Translations under genes and position numbers: made by a program
In this document: positions 44,478 to 52,204 of the stretch, in pieces
Position numbering within the stretch: position 1 is the first letter of the stretch
How the letters are laid out: every line of letters starts with the position of its first letter
Source: Croceitalea marina
GTDB lineage: Bacteria > Bacteroidota > Bacteroidia > Flavobacteriales > Flavobacteriaceae
Direction: 5' to 3'
DNA length: 64,000 bases
Assembly: GCF_042684265.1 (NCBI RefSeq)
Contig: NZ_JBHULB010000077.1
Coordinates: forward strand, 1-64,000
Notes under the pieces: model-generated
Seen by the model: the letters and a program-made list of their open reading frames with translations, nothing else
What the model was told of the DNA's origin: nothing
Databases searched by the model: none

Positions 44478-44936
44478 ATGAAATTGGATTTAAATGACTT
44501 TGACAAGGATGAACTTAAAAGGTATAATAGAATCAAAAATTTACAAGCCAAGGAACTGCAAGAAATAACACCACGGTGGGCCGTTGATGAACATGTTGAC
44601 AAATGTTCACATCCAGATTTTCTGCCTAACAGCGATTATATAATGGTTAATCTAAACTTGCCTAAGTTAATCTCTTCATCACAATTTGGTGAACTCAATC
44701 CCTCAAAGTTAATAACTGATGATATAAACGATTGGAGGTATGTTGAAATAATAGAAAGATGGGGAAAAGGAAAGTTCATAGACCCACCAACCATTACACC
44801 CCATAATAAAACTAAACAAATCACTTACATTGATGGGCGCCACAGAACTATCGCTGCCTATCTTACTGGGGCGCAAACTATCCCAGTGGCAGTTCACAAG
44901 ACTTTCCCTATTGAAAACTTGGATTACCTAAAATAG
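44478..44936 (+). CDS. ParB/sulfiredoxin-fold-like protein, function unknown
   Basis: A 152-residue protein. Near residues 115-130 it has ITYIDGRHRTIAAYLTGAQT followed by IPVAVH, which resembles the nucleotide-binding G-x-H-R motif of ParB/Srx-fold proteins. Earlier it has hydrophobic strand-like segments (DYIMVNLNLPKLI) that fit the fold start. It lacks the HTH part of a partition ParB, so it is a stand-alone ParB-like domain. Such domains occur as nucleases, CTP-dependent switches or in phage-related contexts. The role here is unknown. It lies between the two copies of the degenerate repeat. Confidence 0.65.
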   Translation: MKLDLNDFDKDELKRYNRIKNLQAKELQEITPRWAVDEHVDKCSHPDFLPNSDYIMVNLNLPKLISSSQFGELNPSKLITDDINDWRYVEIIERWGKGKFIDPPTITPHNKTKQITYIDGRHRTIAAYLTGAQTIPVAVHKTFPIENLDYLK

Positions 44937-44989
44937 TTTGTCAAGTCCATTCTTATTTTTCGCAACTCGATTTACTTTTTTCGACCTGA

Positions 44990-45193
44990 TTAGATTTCCA
45001 TTATTGCTTCTTTGAGTTCCATTAAAACATGACAGCAATTTTGTCTCTCGAAATCAGTAAAGATATCCTCTGCAAGAAAGTGAAGCATAAAAATGGTTTT
45101 ATCCAAGGTTTGGGTAAGAGATAGCAGGTCGCCCTCGTGACATTTTTCTATGTATTTTAGGATAGGGGATAGGTCAAGATTTTTGGACTCCAT
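44990..45193 (-). CDS. Small hypothetical protein, 67 residues
   Basis: A 67-residue, mostly helical protein (starting MESKNLDLSPILKYIEKCHE and ending CHVLMELKEAIMEI). It is convergent with the ParB-like gene, with a gap of about 50 bp. The even pattern of hydrophobic residues and the acidic start suggest a real small folded helix bundle, but I recognise no family. It could be a small immunity or regulatory protein of the island. Confidence 0.5.
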   Translation of the reverse strand: MESKNLDLSPILKYIEKCHEGDLLSLTQTLDKTIFMLHFLAEDIFTDFERQNCCHVLMELKEAIMEI

Positions 45194-45324
45194 AATCTTT
45201 TACCTACTAGATACGATTGATTCAATAAAACAGTATCATATTTTCTTACAAATTGACTCTTTAAAACGAACATTTATCGATTTATTCTTTGTTTAGGTTA
45301 AAGCGAAAGCTTACCAGGAATCTC

Positions 45325-45420
45325 CAAAAAATTTCTTCTAAAAGCTTCCCTTAAAAAGGTAATGGCACACTTTATACACGACCCGAGGTAGGAGGGGAGT
45401 GGAATGTGTGTGGAATGAGT
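45325..45420. repeat. Degenerate intergenic repeat, copy B
   Basis: The second copy of the repeat seen at 44332-44424, ending about 175 bp before the STAND gene. Shared blocks include TTTCTTCTAAA, TTAAAAAGGTAATGG and GGGGAGTGGAATGTGTGTGG. The alignment needs several small gaps. Confidence 0.55.
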
Positions 45421-45542
45421 TGAATTTAACTCATTTAAAACTACGTATTTTCGCAACTAAAAACTTACCGAAATTTCCTATATTAAGGCTCTGTCCTTTG
45501 AGAATAAAAATCACCTAGCAATAATATTGATTTTGTGTAGCA

Positions 45543-45557
45543 GTACAATTATTGTAC
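45543..45557. promoter_or_regulatory. 15-bp dyad ahead of the STAND gene
   Basis: GTACAAT-T-ATTGTAC is a perfect 7-bp inverted repeat with a one-base centre, 39 bases before the ATG at 45597. Its position fits an operator overlapping the promoter. Confidence 0.4.
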
Positions 45558-45596
45558 GTTAACCTAATTAGTTATTAGCTAACAAATTATTTTTAT

Positions 45597-48500
45597 ATGA
45601 TTACTAAAATCGAAGCTGCTCTTAAAGAATGCAACGGTGATGTATTTGCCAATTTAAGTAGACAATATCTTGTTTATCGTTATTCTCACGTATTCCCGAC
45701 AGGTTTTGTCTTAGGTAAGGAAAAGTCCAAAATTGGCACTCCAGATAATTTCATTCCGATAGATGACTACTTTATTTACAATGAGATTACTACAAAAGCG
45801 GATAATGTTATATCAAAATTAAAAGCAGACATTAAGCATTGTTTTGAACAGACTGATGTTCCTAAAAACAAGATTATAAAGATTATTTTGATTTGCAATT
45901 CAGTCATAGATTCATCCAATTACAATGTCTTAAAAGAACATCTTTCTACTTATTCGAAGGAAGCTAAACTTGAGGTATTGAGCTTAAAAAATTTTGCGAA
46001 TCAAATATTCAAAAACTACCCTTCACTAGCTCGAAAGCTTGGATTACCAATTGATTCATGGCAAATCCTTGAAATGCCTGAGTTTATAGAAGAATATCAA
46101 AAATCAAAGTTTGCTACTACTCTCTCAAACAAGTTTTATAACAGAGAAATGGAGCTTTCCGAGGGGCTAGAAAGCCTCAATACAGAAGACTTCATACTTT
46201 TGACGGGTGCGGCAGGTACTGGAAAGACTAAGTTTGCGATAGAATTAGTACGCAGCTTTTTAACCCAGCATGAACATTACAACCCAAAGGTTATTCGTGC
46301 AAATGGTGTATTGAATCTTTGGGACGATCTGCAAACTTTCCTACTACCGGATGTTGATTATATCATATTAGTTGATGATGCCAATAGATTAAAATCAAAC
46401 CTCGATTACCTAATCAACTTTAAAAACAAAAGGACTGGTGCGGGGCAGTTAAAAATAATTCTTACCATAAGGAACTACGTTCTTCATGAAATTGAGCATT
46501 TGCTTGACAAGCCAAAAACACTTTATTTCAAGGCTTTCCAAAGGGAAGAACTTAAAAAAATTCTTCAATCCAAGGATTTCAACATCAATGATCATTGGGC
46601 TGACAAAATTTGGGAGATTTCCAAAGGCAATCCAAGACTTGCAATAATGGCTGCCGAAGCGGGTAAAAATGGAGAACTGGAAAAGCTTAACAATCCTGCA
46701 CAGATATTGCATGAGTATTTTTCTTCTGTTAGGGAAACTGTGGACAAATTTGAAGATGGAGAATTATTAAAGGTAATGGGTGTTTTAGCCCTCTTTAGAA
46801 CTATAGATTTTTCTAATGTTGACCAAATAAAAGAGATTGAACATTACTTTGGAATAGATGGAGAAAAACTTCAAATTCATTTAAAAACTTTATTCAAAAT
46901 TGAAATAGCCGATGAATTATTTAATGCATATAAAATAGCAGACCAAATTCTTGGTGAATACCTGATTTTTCTAATTTTCTTAAAAGAAAAAACAATCCCA
47001 TTCACAAAGTTACTGGAGATTTATTTTCACAAAGACGCTGGATTTGGTCTCGGGTGGATTATGATTCAACAAATAAACAATTTCAACTTTCAAGAAGTTT
47101 TCAGTCTAGTTCAAAATGACATTAAGGAGGCTTGGAAAAATAGAGGAAGTAATAGAATTGCCTTGCCCTTTATCAAAGACTTCTACTACTTTATACCTAT
47201 TGAGACACTTTCTTTCATTTCAGAAGTTATTGAAAAAGACCCGAAAATAGATTATTCAGGTTTTTCCCTCGAAATATGGAATAAAAATCACCTTAATTCC
47301 TATGGCGACAATCAGATTGACTTATTACTAAAATTTCAAAATTTAAAAAAAGAACACTTCAGACTCTCGTTGAATGTCTTATTTGAGTATTGCATAAGAA
47401 CTGAACAACGATTTCAAAAATTCTTAAAGGCATGTGTACAAGGCCTTGTCATGTCTAAAAACTCGTTTTATAATGATTATTCAACACAGACTGAACTTTT
47501 TAGTTTTTTATTCAAAAAGCTAAAAGACAATGAGGTTTTCATCTCTAAAATCATTCTTTTTATTGCTCCTTCTTTTCTAAAAGATACTTTTAGGGCGACA
47601 ACAAATTATGGAAAAGAAATAAGCATTGGAACTTATGCTGTTGTCCTTTCCGATGAACAAATAAAACTTAGAAATAATCTCTGGGAATTTATTTTTAGCA
47701 AGTATTCGAACGATTCATTAAAATCCAATGTACAAACGTGTATCCTAGAATACACACAAAACTTCAGTTATCATGAAAGAAACGAAGATATAATTCTTCA
47801 TGATAGAGATTTGATACTAACCTTTTTTGATAATGAGTTAGACAAGGATGGTTTTGTGGATAACGTTCTAATCGAAAAATATATCGGTAAACTTCAATGG
47901 TTAGGGCTTAAAGTTGATAATGGACTTTTGAAAACGCTTAACAACTCAGCGTTTGTTCTCTATAATACCATCGCGGATGGGTCTTTTTCAAGAAAAGAGA
48001 TTTATTTGGAATACGATAAATACGAAAAGTACCTCAACAACAAGTTTAAAGCTCTTTTGAGAGGGTGGGAATTAGAAAATTTGACAGGAATCTTTAATGA
48101 TTATAGCATCATTTTTGACAATAGAGACTTTGTATCTAATGATTTTTATAAGGTAACAGAATCAGTCTCTAAATTACTGGTTTTTATGGGTAATAGGGAT
48201 TTTGACCAGTTCCTAATATTGTATCAAAAGTTTGTCCGAAGTAAATATGACTCAAATATACCAAGGAAGTTCTTCACTAAGTTAAGGATGGGGTTTGAGA
48301 AGGTGGAAAAGTTTCGTGCTATTCTTAATAGCAGAGAGTTTATCTATGACTTACCAACTCTTCATGTCAATATTTCCAATACCAATCTAAGGCGAAAGGA
48401 TTTCGACCATTTCTTAACGTATTTGGGGAGCAATCGGATTAAGAACTTTTGGTTTATCACCAAACTACTCCAGCGATTCGAAACATATTTCACTGAAGTT

Positions 48501-49307
48501 GACGATGTAATAGTCAATGTACTTAATACTATATCCAAAAGAGCTGAAAAATCCACGGTATACATACCCAAAGAGTTCTTTGAATATATATACTCAAATT
48601 ATCCAGAAACATATAGAAGTGAATTTGAAACAATCTGCGATTTATATCTTAAAATAGATAGCTATGAGAGACACTTTGATTATTCTTTAGAGGTACTAAA
48701 ATCAATATTGGAAATCGAACCCGATTTCATTGTAAAGCTAATGGATTCACATTTTGACAAGTTGCATTATTTGTCACACTCTGCACTACTTGAGAATGAT
48801 TTTAGGAAACTTTGGGCAATGGAAAAACATTCTGAAGTTTTCACGCTGATACTCAATTACACCAACAAATTTCATCGAACTTCCGATAGTCCCGATGCAA
48901 TAGCAAAGATTTTTCAACCTGATGATGTGCTGCAGTTAGCCTTCTTAAAAGATTACTTAAATAAAAATGCTGATGAAAGTTCAATCTTTACTGTCTTCAA
49001 TATTGTCGTATCCATTTTCAGAAATAATCGTTTTGAGTTTTTGGACTTAATATTGGATAAGGGAATTGATGTTGAAACATTCAGGAAATTGGACTTTGTT
49101 GTGTCGAGCATAACTTATTCAGGAAGTATAATTCCTAGGTACCAAGGTAGAATTGAGGAATTAAAGGGCTATGGTGACCATCTAAAAGCAAAAGGAGATA
49201 TGAAATTACTACCCTACATTCAAATAATAGATGATCACGTAAACTACTATGAACGAAGTATAGAGATTGCACGAAAAAGAGAATTTCTATCCGATTGGGG
49301 AATTTAA
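45597..49307 (+). CDS. Large STAND (nSTAND3-like) NTPase, candidate antiphage protein
   Basis: A 1,236-residue protein. Residues about 1-170 form a separate N-terminal domain with SKIGTPDNFIPIDDYFIYNE followed by ITTKAD, where D and E-x-T spacing resembles a PD-(D/E)xK nuclease core. A STAND-type ATPase follows, with Walker A GAAGTGKT at residues 204-211, Walker B YIILVDDANR near 258, and KIILTIRNYVLHEI. From about 380 to the end there is a long helical region without obvious repeats. This effector-STAND-solenoid layout is that of Avs and related antiphage sensors, in which the C-terminus recognises a phage protein and the N-terminus attacks. Function and novelty are inference. It is a single gene bounded by repeats. 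Confidence 0.8.
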   Translation: MITKIEAALKECNGDVFANLSRQYLVYRYSHVFPTGFVLGKEKSKIGTPDNFIPIDDYFIYNEITTKADNVISKLKADIKHCFEQTDVPKNKIIKIILICNSVIDSSNYNVLKEHLSTYSKEAKLEVLSLKNFANQIFKNYPSLARKLGLPIDSWQILEMPEFIEEYQKSKFATTLSNKFYNREMELSEGLESLNTEDFILLTGAAGTGKTKFAIELVRSFLTQHEHYNPKVIRANGVLNLWDDLQTFLLPDVDYIILVDDANRLKSNLDYLINFKNKRTGAGQLKIILTIRNYVLHEIEHLLDKPKTLYFKAFQREELKKILQSKDFNINDHWADKIWEISKGNPRLAIMAAEAGKNGELEKLNNPAQILHEYFSSVRETVDKFEDGELLKVMGVLALFRTIDFSNVDQIKEIEHYFGIDGEKLQIHLKTLFKIEIADELFNAYKIADQILGEYLIFLIFLKEKTIPFTKLLEIYFHKDAGFGLGWIMIQQINNFNFQEVFSLVQNDIKEAWKNRGSNRIALPFIKDFYYFIPIETLSFISEVIEKDPKIDYSGFSLEIWNKNHLNSYGDNQIDLLLKFQNLKKEHFRLSLNVLFEYCIRTEQRFQKFLKACVQGLVMSKNSFYNDYSTQTELFSFLFKKLKDNEVFISKIILFIAPSFLKDTFRATTNYGKEISIGTYAVVLSDEQIKLRNNLWEFIFSKYSNDSLKSNVQTCILEYTQNFSYHERNEDIILHDRDLILTFFDNELDKDGFVDNVLIEKYIGKLQWLGLKVDNGLLKTLNNSAFVLYNTIADGSFSRKEIYLEYDKYEKYLNNKFKALLRGWELENLTGIFNDYSIIFDNRDFVSNDFYKVTESVSKLLVFMGNRDFDQFLILYQKFVRSKYDSNIPRKFFTKLRMGFEKVEKFRAILNSREFIYDLPTLHVNISNTNLRRKDFDHFLTYLGSNRIKNFWFITKLLQRFETYFTEVDDVIVNVLNTISKRAEKSTVYIPKEFFEYIYSNYPETYRSEFETICDLYLKIDSYERHFDYSLEVLKSILEIEPDFIVKLMDSHFDKLHYLSHSALLENDFRKLWAMEKHSEVFTLILNYTNKFHRTSDSPDAIAKIFQPDDVLQLAFLKDYLNKNADESSIFTVFNIVVSIFRNNRFEFLDLILDKGIDVETFRKLDFVVSSITYSGSIIPRYQGRIEELKGYGDHLKAKGDMKLLPYIQIIDDHVNYYERSIEIARKREFLSDWGI

Positions 49308-49354
49308 AATAACTATCACTTTGAAAAATTTTAGGAACGCTGCTTTATGATAAG

Positions 49355-49475
49355 CAAGGGCAGTGGCTTGAAGAAAAAGCGGGCGAGTAGGGGAGTGAAT
49401 TTTTGGCTTCACACAGAGAGCCATTGCCCTGGGCTTTGTGTTTGGGCGTGAAACGCCCAGATAGCGAAGCTATGG
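49355..49475. other. Structured intergenic region after the STAND gene
   Basis: GGGCAGTGGCT (49358-49368) pairs with AGCCATTGCCC (49419-49429) with one G-U. Then come two hairpins with GAA loops: TGGGCGT-GAA-ACGCCCA (49443-49459) and ATAGC-GAA-GCTAT (49461-49473). The stretch GCGGGCGAGTAGGGGAGTGA inside it resembles the repeat copies A and B. It could be a small RNA, a terminator region or a repeat unit. Confidence 0.4.
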
Positions 49476-49583
49476 AGACATAAAGGGCGCGCAGAAGCAT
49501 ATTTTCTTCTTGAATTTTTGTTTCTTTTGTTTCAAGACAAAAGAAAAGATTGAACTAATAGGTTTTCATTGTATTATTAATAT

Positions 49584-50396
49584 TTACGAAGCATTTTGGC
49601 CGTCATCGGGATAACCAATGTGGTTTATATCCGCAATACACGGCATCAAATTTTCAATAATCTTTTTCAACTTAATTGAGATATCCAAGTATATGTCCCT
49701 GCTTTTTGTGCCTCTCTGTTCGAAGACTTCGCCATTTCTAAACCTAAATTCAGCGCCTTGAAATTCATATAAATACTCATTACCGTAATAGACTCCATTT
49801 GTATGTATTAGACAGTTTCGCATTTTATTGGTGAAGTTTAAAAATTCCCTATCAGAAGAAACGTCACCAACATACAATTCAGGATTTCTTTTAACGATGA
49901 AATTGAATTTTCTTAGTAACGGGATAAAGGAGGTTTTTATTAGGGTTTTGGTGATTACTGATTGCTTGTCTTCAGGTAGTGTTTCAATTGATCTGAAAAT
50001 CTTCCTATTCATGCTTTTGATTATTTCAATTGTGTTTTCCTCGGTGGCCAAATAATCAAAAACCAAAGAAATTGTAGTTTCAAAAGATGTCCAAACCGTA
50101 TAGGTTATTTGCCTGTTTAGATTTCCATAATAGCCATCTGAAAGTTTCCCAATATGTTGAATCTCATAAAGCCTATGCGCATGTTCACGAAAATGATAAA
50201 TTTCTTCATCAAACTTGACATTTCCAGTTCCGATATACTCACATATTTGATATGCAGTTCTACCTATATAGTAGTCATATATTCCTGAATACACGAGGCC
50301 AAAAAAACTTTTTCTTACGTCATCGGAATGCAATTCCATTTGAAGAATCTCCTGTTTAAAAGATTCTGTAAATTCTAACAGAGAATCTAAGGTCAT
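49584..50396 (-). CDS. HEPN-like protein with an Rx4H motif, function unknown
   Basis: A 270-residue, mostly helical soluble protein. Near residue 193 it has KMRNCLIHTNGVYYGNE, in which R193-N-C-L-I-H198 matches the Rx4-6H active site of HEPN-superfamily ribonucleases. Upstream helices (TYTVWTSFETTISLVFDYLA) fit the first helices of a HEPN bundle. HEPN proteins act as RNases in abortive infection and toxin-antitoxin systems. It converges on the STAND gene and has no adjacent nucleotidyltransferase or other antitoxin on its strand. Family assignment rests on the motif and helical pattern. Confidence 0.55.
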   Translation of the reverse strand: MTLDSLLEFTESFKQEILQMELHSDDVRKSFFGLVYSGIYDYYIGRTAYQICEYIGTGNVKFDEEIYHFREHAHRLYEIQHIGKLSDGYYGNLNRQITYTVWTSFETTISLVFDYLATEENTIEIIKSMNRKIFRSIETLPEDKQSVITKTLIKTSFIPLLRKFNFIVKRNPELYVGDVSSDREFLNFTNKMRNCLIHTNGVYYGNEYLYEFQGAEFRFRNGEVFEQRGTKSRDIYLDISIKLKKIIENLMPCIADINHIGYPDDGQNAS

Positions 50397-50656
50397 TTTG
50401 AGGTATTATATTGTTAAAGAGTATGCTAGCAAGTGCTAAGAAATTTATGCTTTGCTAAATTTTTAGCTTTTGCGACAAGTTAACGAAAAGCTTATGAAAT
50501 TTTTCTTCTCCAAATTTTCAAGTGAACCAAAAGTTTCAATAAATGAGAAAAGCTGAGCTTTTAATGGCGCTGGCCAAGCGGCTGAGAATTGCGTACAAGA
50601 ATAAATGCAAGGGCATTTACTTTTTATTAAAGCAATATGCTGTTGGCCGATCGGCT

Positions 50657-50968
50657 ATTTTACATAACGGCAAATTATGAGTACAGACGCGAGGTTTGTC
50701 GCTGGGGTTTCTAAGAATTTGAAATTTTCTAAAATTTTTTTTCTGAGTTGAAATATTGAAGCCACGTGAATTAAACAGGCTGATGACCCTGTTAGTAATT
50801 CTAATAAAAGCTACAAATGCGAGGGATATTTTACATAATAGAATTATGACTTACGTTTTTCATGTAACCTTTATGGTATTTTGGCAGCCGCATCATCTTT
50901 CTTGATTATTACTTCAGCCACTGGCTAAACCAATAATACAAAATGTATCATAATTTTGTTATGTAAAA
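50657..50968. repeat. Three copies of a 21-23 bp element, two direct and one inverted
   Basis: TTTTACATAACGGCAAATTATGA-like copies: direct at 50658-50680, direct with TAG in the middle at 50829-50849, and inverted at 50948-50968 (TCATAATTTTG then TTATGTAAAA). The last two face each other. They resemble ends of small mobile modules. Confidence 0.55.
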
Positions 50969-50973
50969 CTAGA

Positions 50974-51170
50974 CAGGGGCTAATCCAAGTGTTAGTCCCA
51001 AGCCCCTGCGGAAGTCGGCAAACCCTTCCACTGCGATTCTCCCCGTGCGGACACGCTTCGCCGATCCGCTCGGGAAGTCTTTCCGTTCCAGTTTTTCCCG
51101 ACCCCCTCGGTGCCGCGCAAAGCACAAGCGGCGAAAGGGCCGCTTAAGCTTTTCTCCCCCAGCCACATAT
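50974..51170. other. G+C-rich structured block, possible non-coding RNA
   Basis: This block is strikingly richer in G and C than its surroundings. CAGGGGCT (50974-50981) can pair with AGCCCCTG (51001-51008) or, by its part GGGGCTAA (50976-50983), with TTAGTCCC (50992-50999); the two stems exclude each other. A further perfect stem AAGCGGC-GAAAGG-GCCGCTT lies at 51126-51145. It sits upstream of the HTH-mobC-relaxase genes. Confidence 0.45.
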
Positions 51171-51431
51171 TGGCGTGTTGCACTATTCTTAGCATTTTAT
51201 GGAATCCGTTCAACTTTTTGAAAATTTACAATGGTAACCGCGTTAAAATTTCTTTCGCTTCCCTTTGGTCATATCTGACTATCTAATTTGACCCTAAACT
51301 AAAATATCGGCATTTCAAATTTCATATTGGACCCAAAAAGATTTCAACTTTTAAAGGGTTTTCAGTATTCAATTTGTTCGGAGAATTCAGAGAGCAAACT
51401 TAGGCAATACAACTACTAAAAAAATAAAATC

Positions 51432-51758
51432 ATGGAAGAAGAAAAAAATCTCGTTGAACTGTTAAAGGACATCAAAGGTCTACTGGCCCACACCAAAAAA
51501 GTAATGAACGTGGACGACCTTGTGAAGTACACGGGGCTGTCAAAAAGTAAGATTTACAAGCTGACCCAATTGAAGTTGATTCCGATGGGCAACAACAAAC
51601 ATATTCGGCAAAAATTTTTCGACAAGGAAACAATCGATGCTTGGCTATTGGGAGAACCAAATCTATCGGAAAAGCATTTGGAAGAGGAGTTCGACAAACA
51701 ACTTTTTGGGAATAAAAAGTATCGATTCAATCAGGAGGATACCAATATAAAAAGCTGA
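51432..51758 (+). CDS. Excisionase-like helix-turn-helix protein
   Basis: A 108-residue protein. After an acidic N-terminal helix (EEEKNLVELLKDIKGLLAHT) it has MNVDDLVKYTGLSKSKIYKL followed by TQLKLIPMGNNKHIRQKFFD, the MerR-like winged helix (HTH_17) of excisionases. The family is found beside mobilization genes in Bacteroidota elements, where it may act as a recombination directionality factor or regulator. It precedes mobC by about 150 bp. Confidence 0.85.
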   Translation: MEEEKNLVELLKDIKGLLAHTKKVMNVDDLVKYTGLSKSKIYKLTQLKLIPMGNNKHIRQKFFDKETIDAWLLGEPNLSEKHLEEEFDKQLFGNKKYRFNQEDTNIKS

Positions 51759-51825
51759 TGATAATTAAACTTTGTTCGTTGATAGGGAAAATAGAGTGCA
51801 ACGGATGCTGGTATGTTCTAATGCT

Positions 51826-51894
51826 ATTGCGTAAGCAATTCAAGATGTGTCATTGTCATGACAATCTTGCTTTTGCTCCCGAAGGTCGCAAAAG
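51826..51894. other. Candidate origin of transfer: three inverted repeats before mobC
   Basis: ATTGC-GTAA-GCAAT (51826-51839), the perfect palindrome ATTGTCATGACAAT (51852-51865) and CTTTTGC/GCAAAAG around an 11-base loop (51870-51894) lie in a 70-bp stretch that ends 13 bp before mobC. Origins of transfer normally lie next to the relaxase operon and contain such repeats. The nick site cannot be placed. Confidence 0.4.
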
Positions 51895-51907
51895 AAAAAG
51901 GTAAAAA

Positions 51908-52204
51908 ATGAAAAGGGAGTTCATACAATTTCGGTGTAGTATCTATGAAAAAAAGATGCTGAAACTAAAGGCCAAAAAGGCAGGGCTTTCGCTATCCGAA
52001 TATTGTAGGAGCTCCGCTTTTGAAAATAGTATTATCGAAAGACTTACAGAAGAGCAGTTAGCGCATTATAGAATGCTAGTGAAATACAAGAACAACTTTA
52101 CAAGAATTAGCAACATGTTCAAAAAACGTAATCCACGTTTGGCCAAGGAAGTAGAACAACTTGCTTCTGAAATACGGATGCATCTTTACAACTTCAAGAA
52201 ATGA
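51908..52204 (+). CDS. mobC: MobC-type mobilization (relaxosome) protein
   Basis: A 98-residue basic protein. It opens with a ribbon-helix-helix-like KREFIQFRCSIYEKKMLKLK followed by AKKAGLSLSEYCRSSAF, and its second half has the MobC pattern YKNNFTRISNMFKKRNPRLA. MobC proteins help the relaxase open DNA at the origin of transfer. The stop overlaps the relaxase start by 4 bases. Confidence 0.85.
   Translation: MKREFIQFRCSIYEKKMLKLKAKKAGLSLSEYCRSSAFENSIIERLTEEQLAHYRMLVKYKNNFTRISNMFKKRNPRLAKEVEQLASEIRMHLYNFKK

Larger units (their letters stand above)
50397..51431. other. 1-kb intergenic region, repeats and a G+C-rich block
   Basis: No confident gene is present. It contains three copies of a TTTTACATAA..AATTATGA element (about 50659-50680, 50830-50849, and inverted at 50948-50968) and a G+C-rich block at about 50974-51170 with strong potential stems. 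Reading frames are open in several frames of that block only because stop codons are rare in G+C-rich DNA. Confidence 0.6.

Noticed and set aside
50925..51213. Several overlapping open frames on both strands in the G+C-rich block
   Set aside because: Stop codons are rare in G+C-rich DNA, and frames are open on both strands at once with no ribosome site or recognisable protein.
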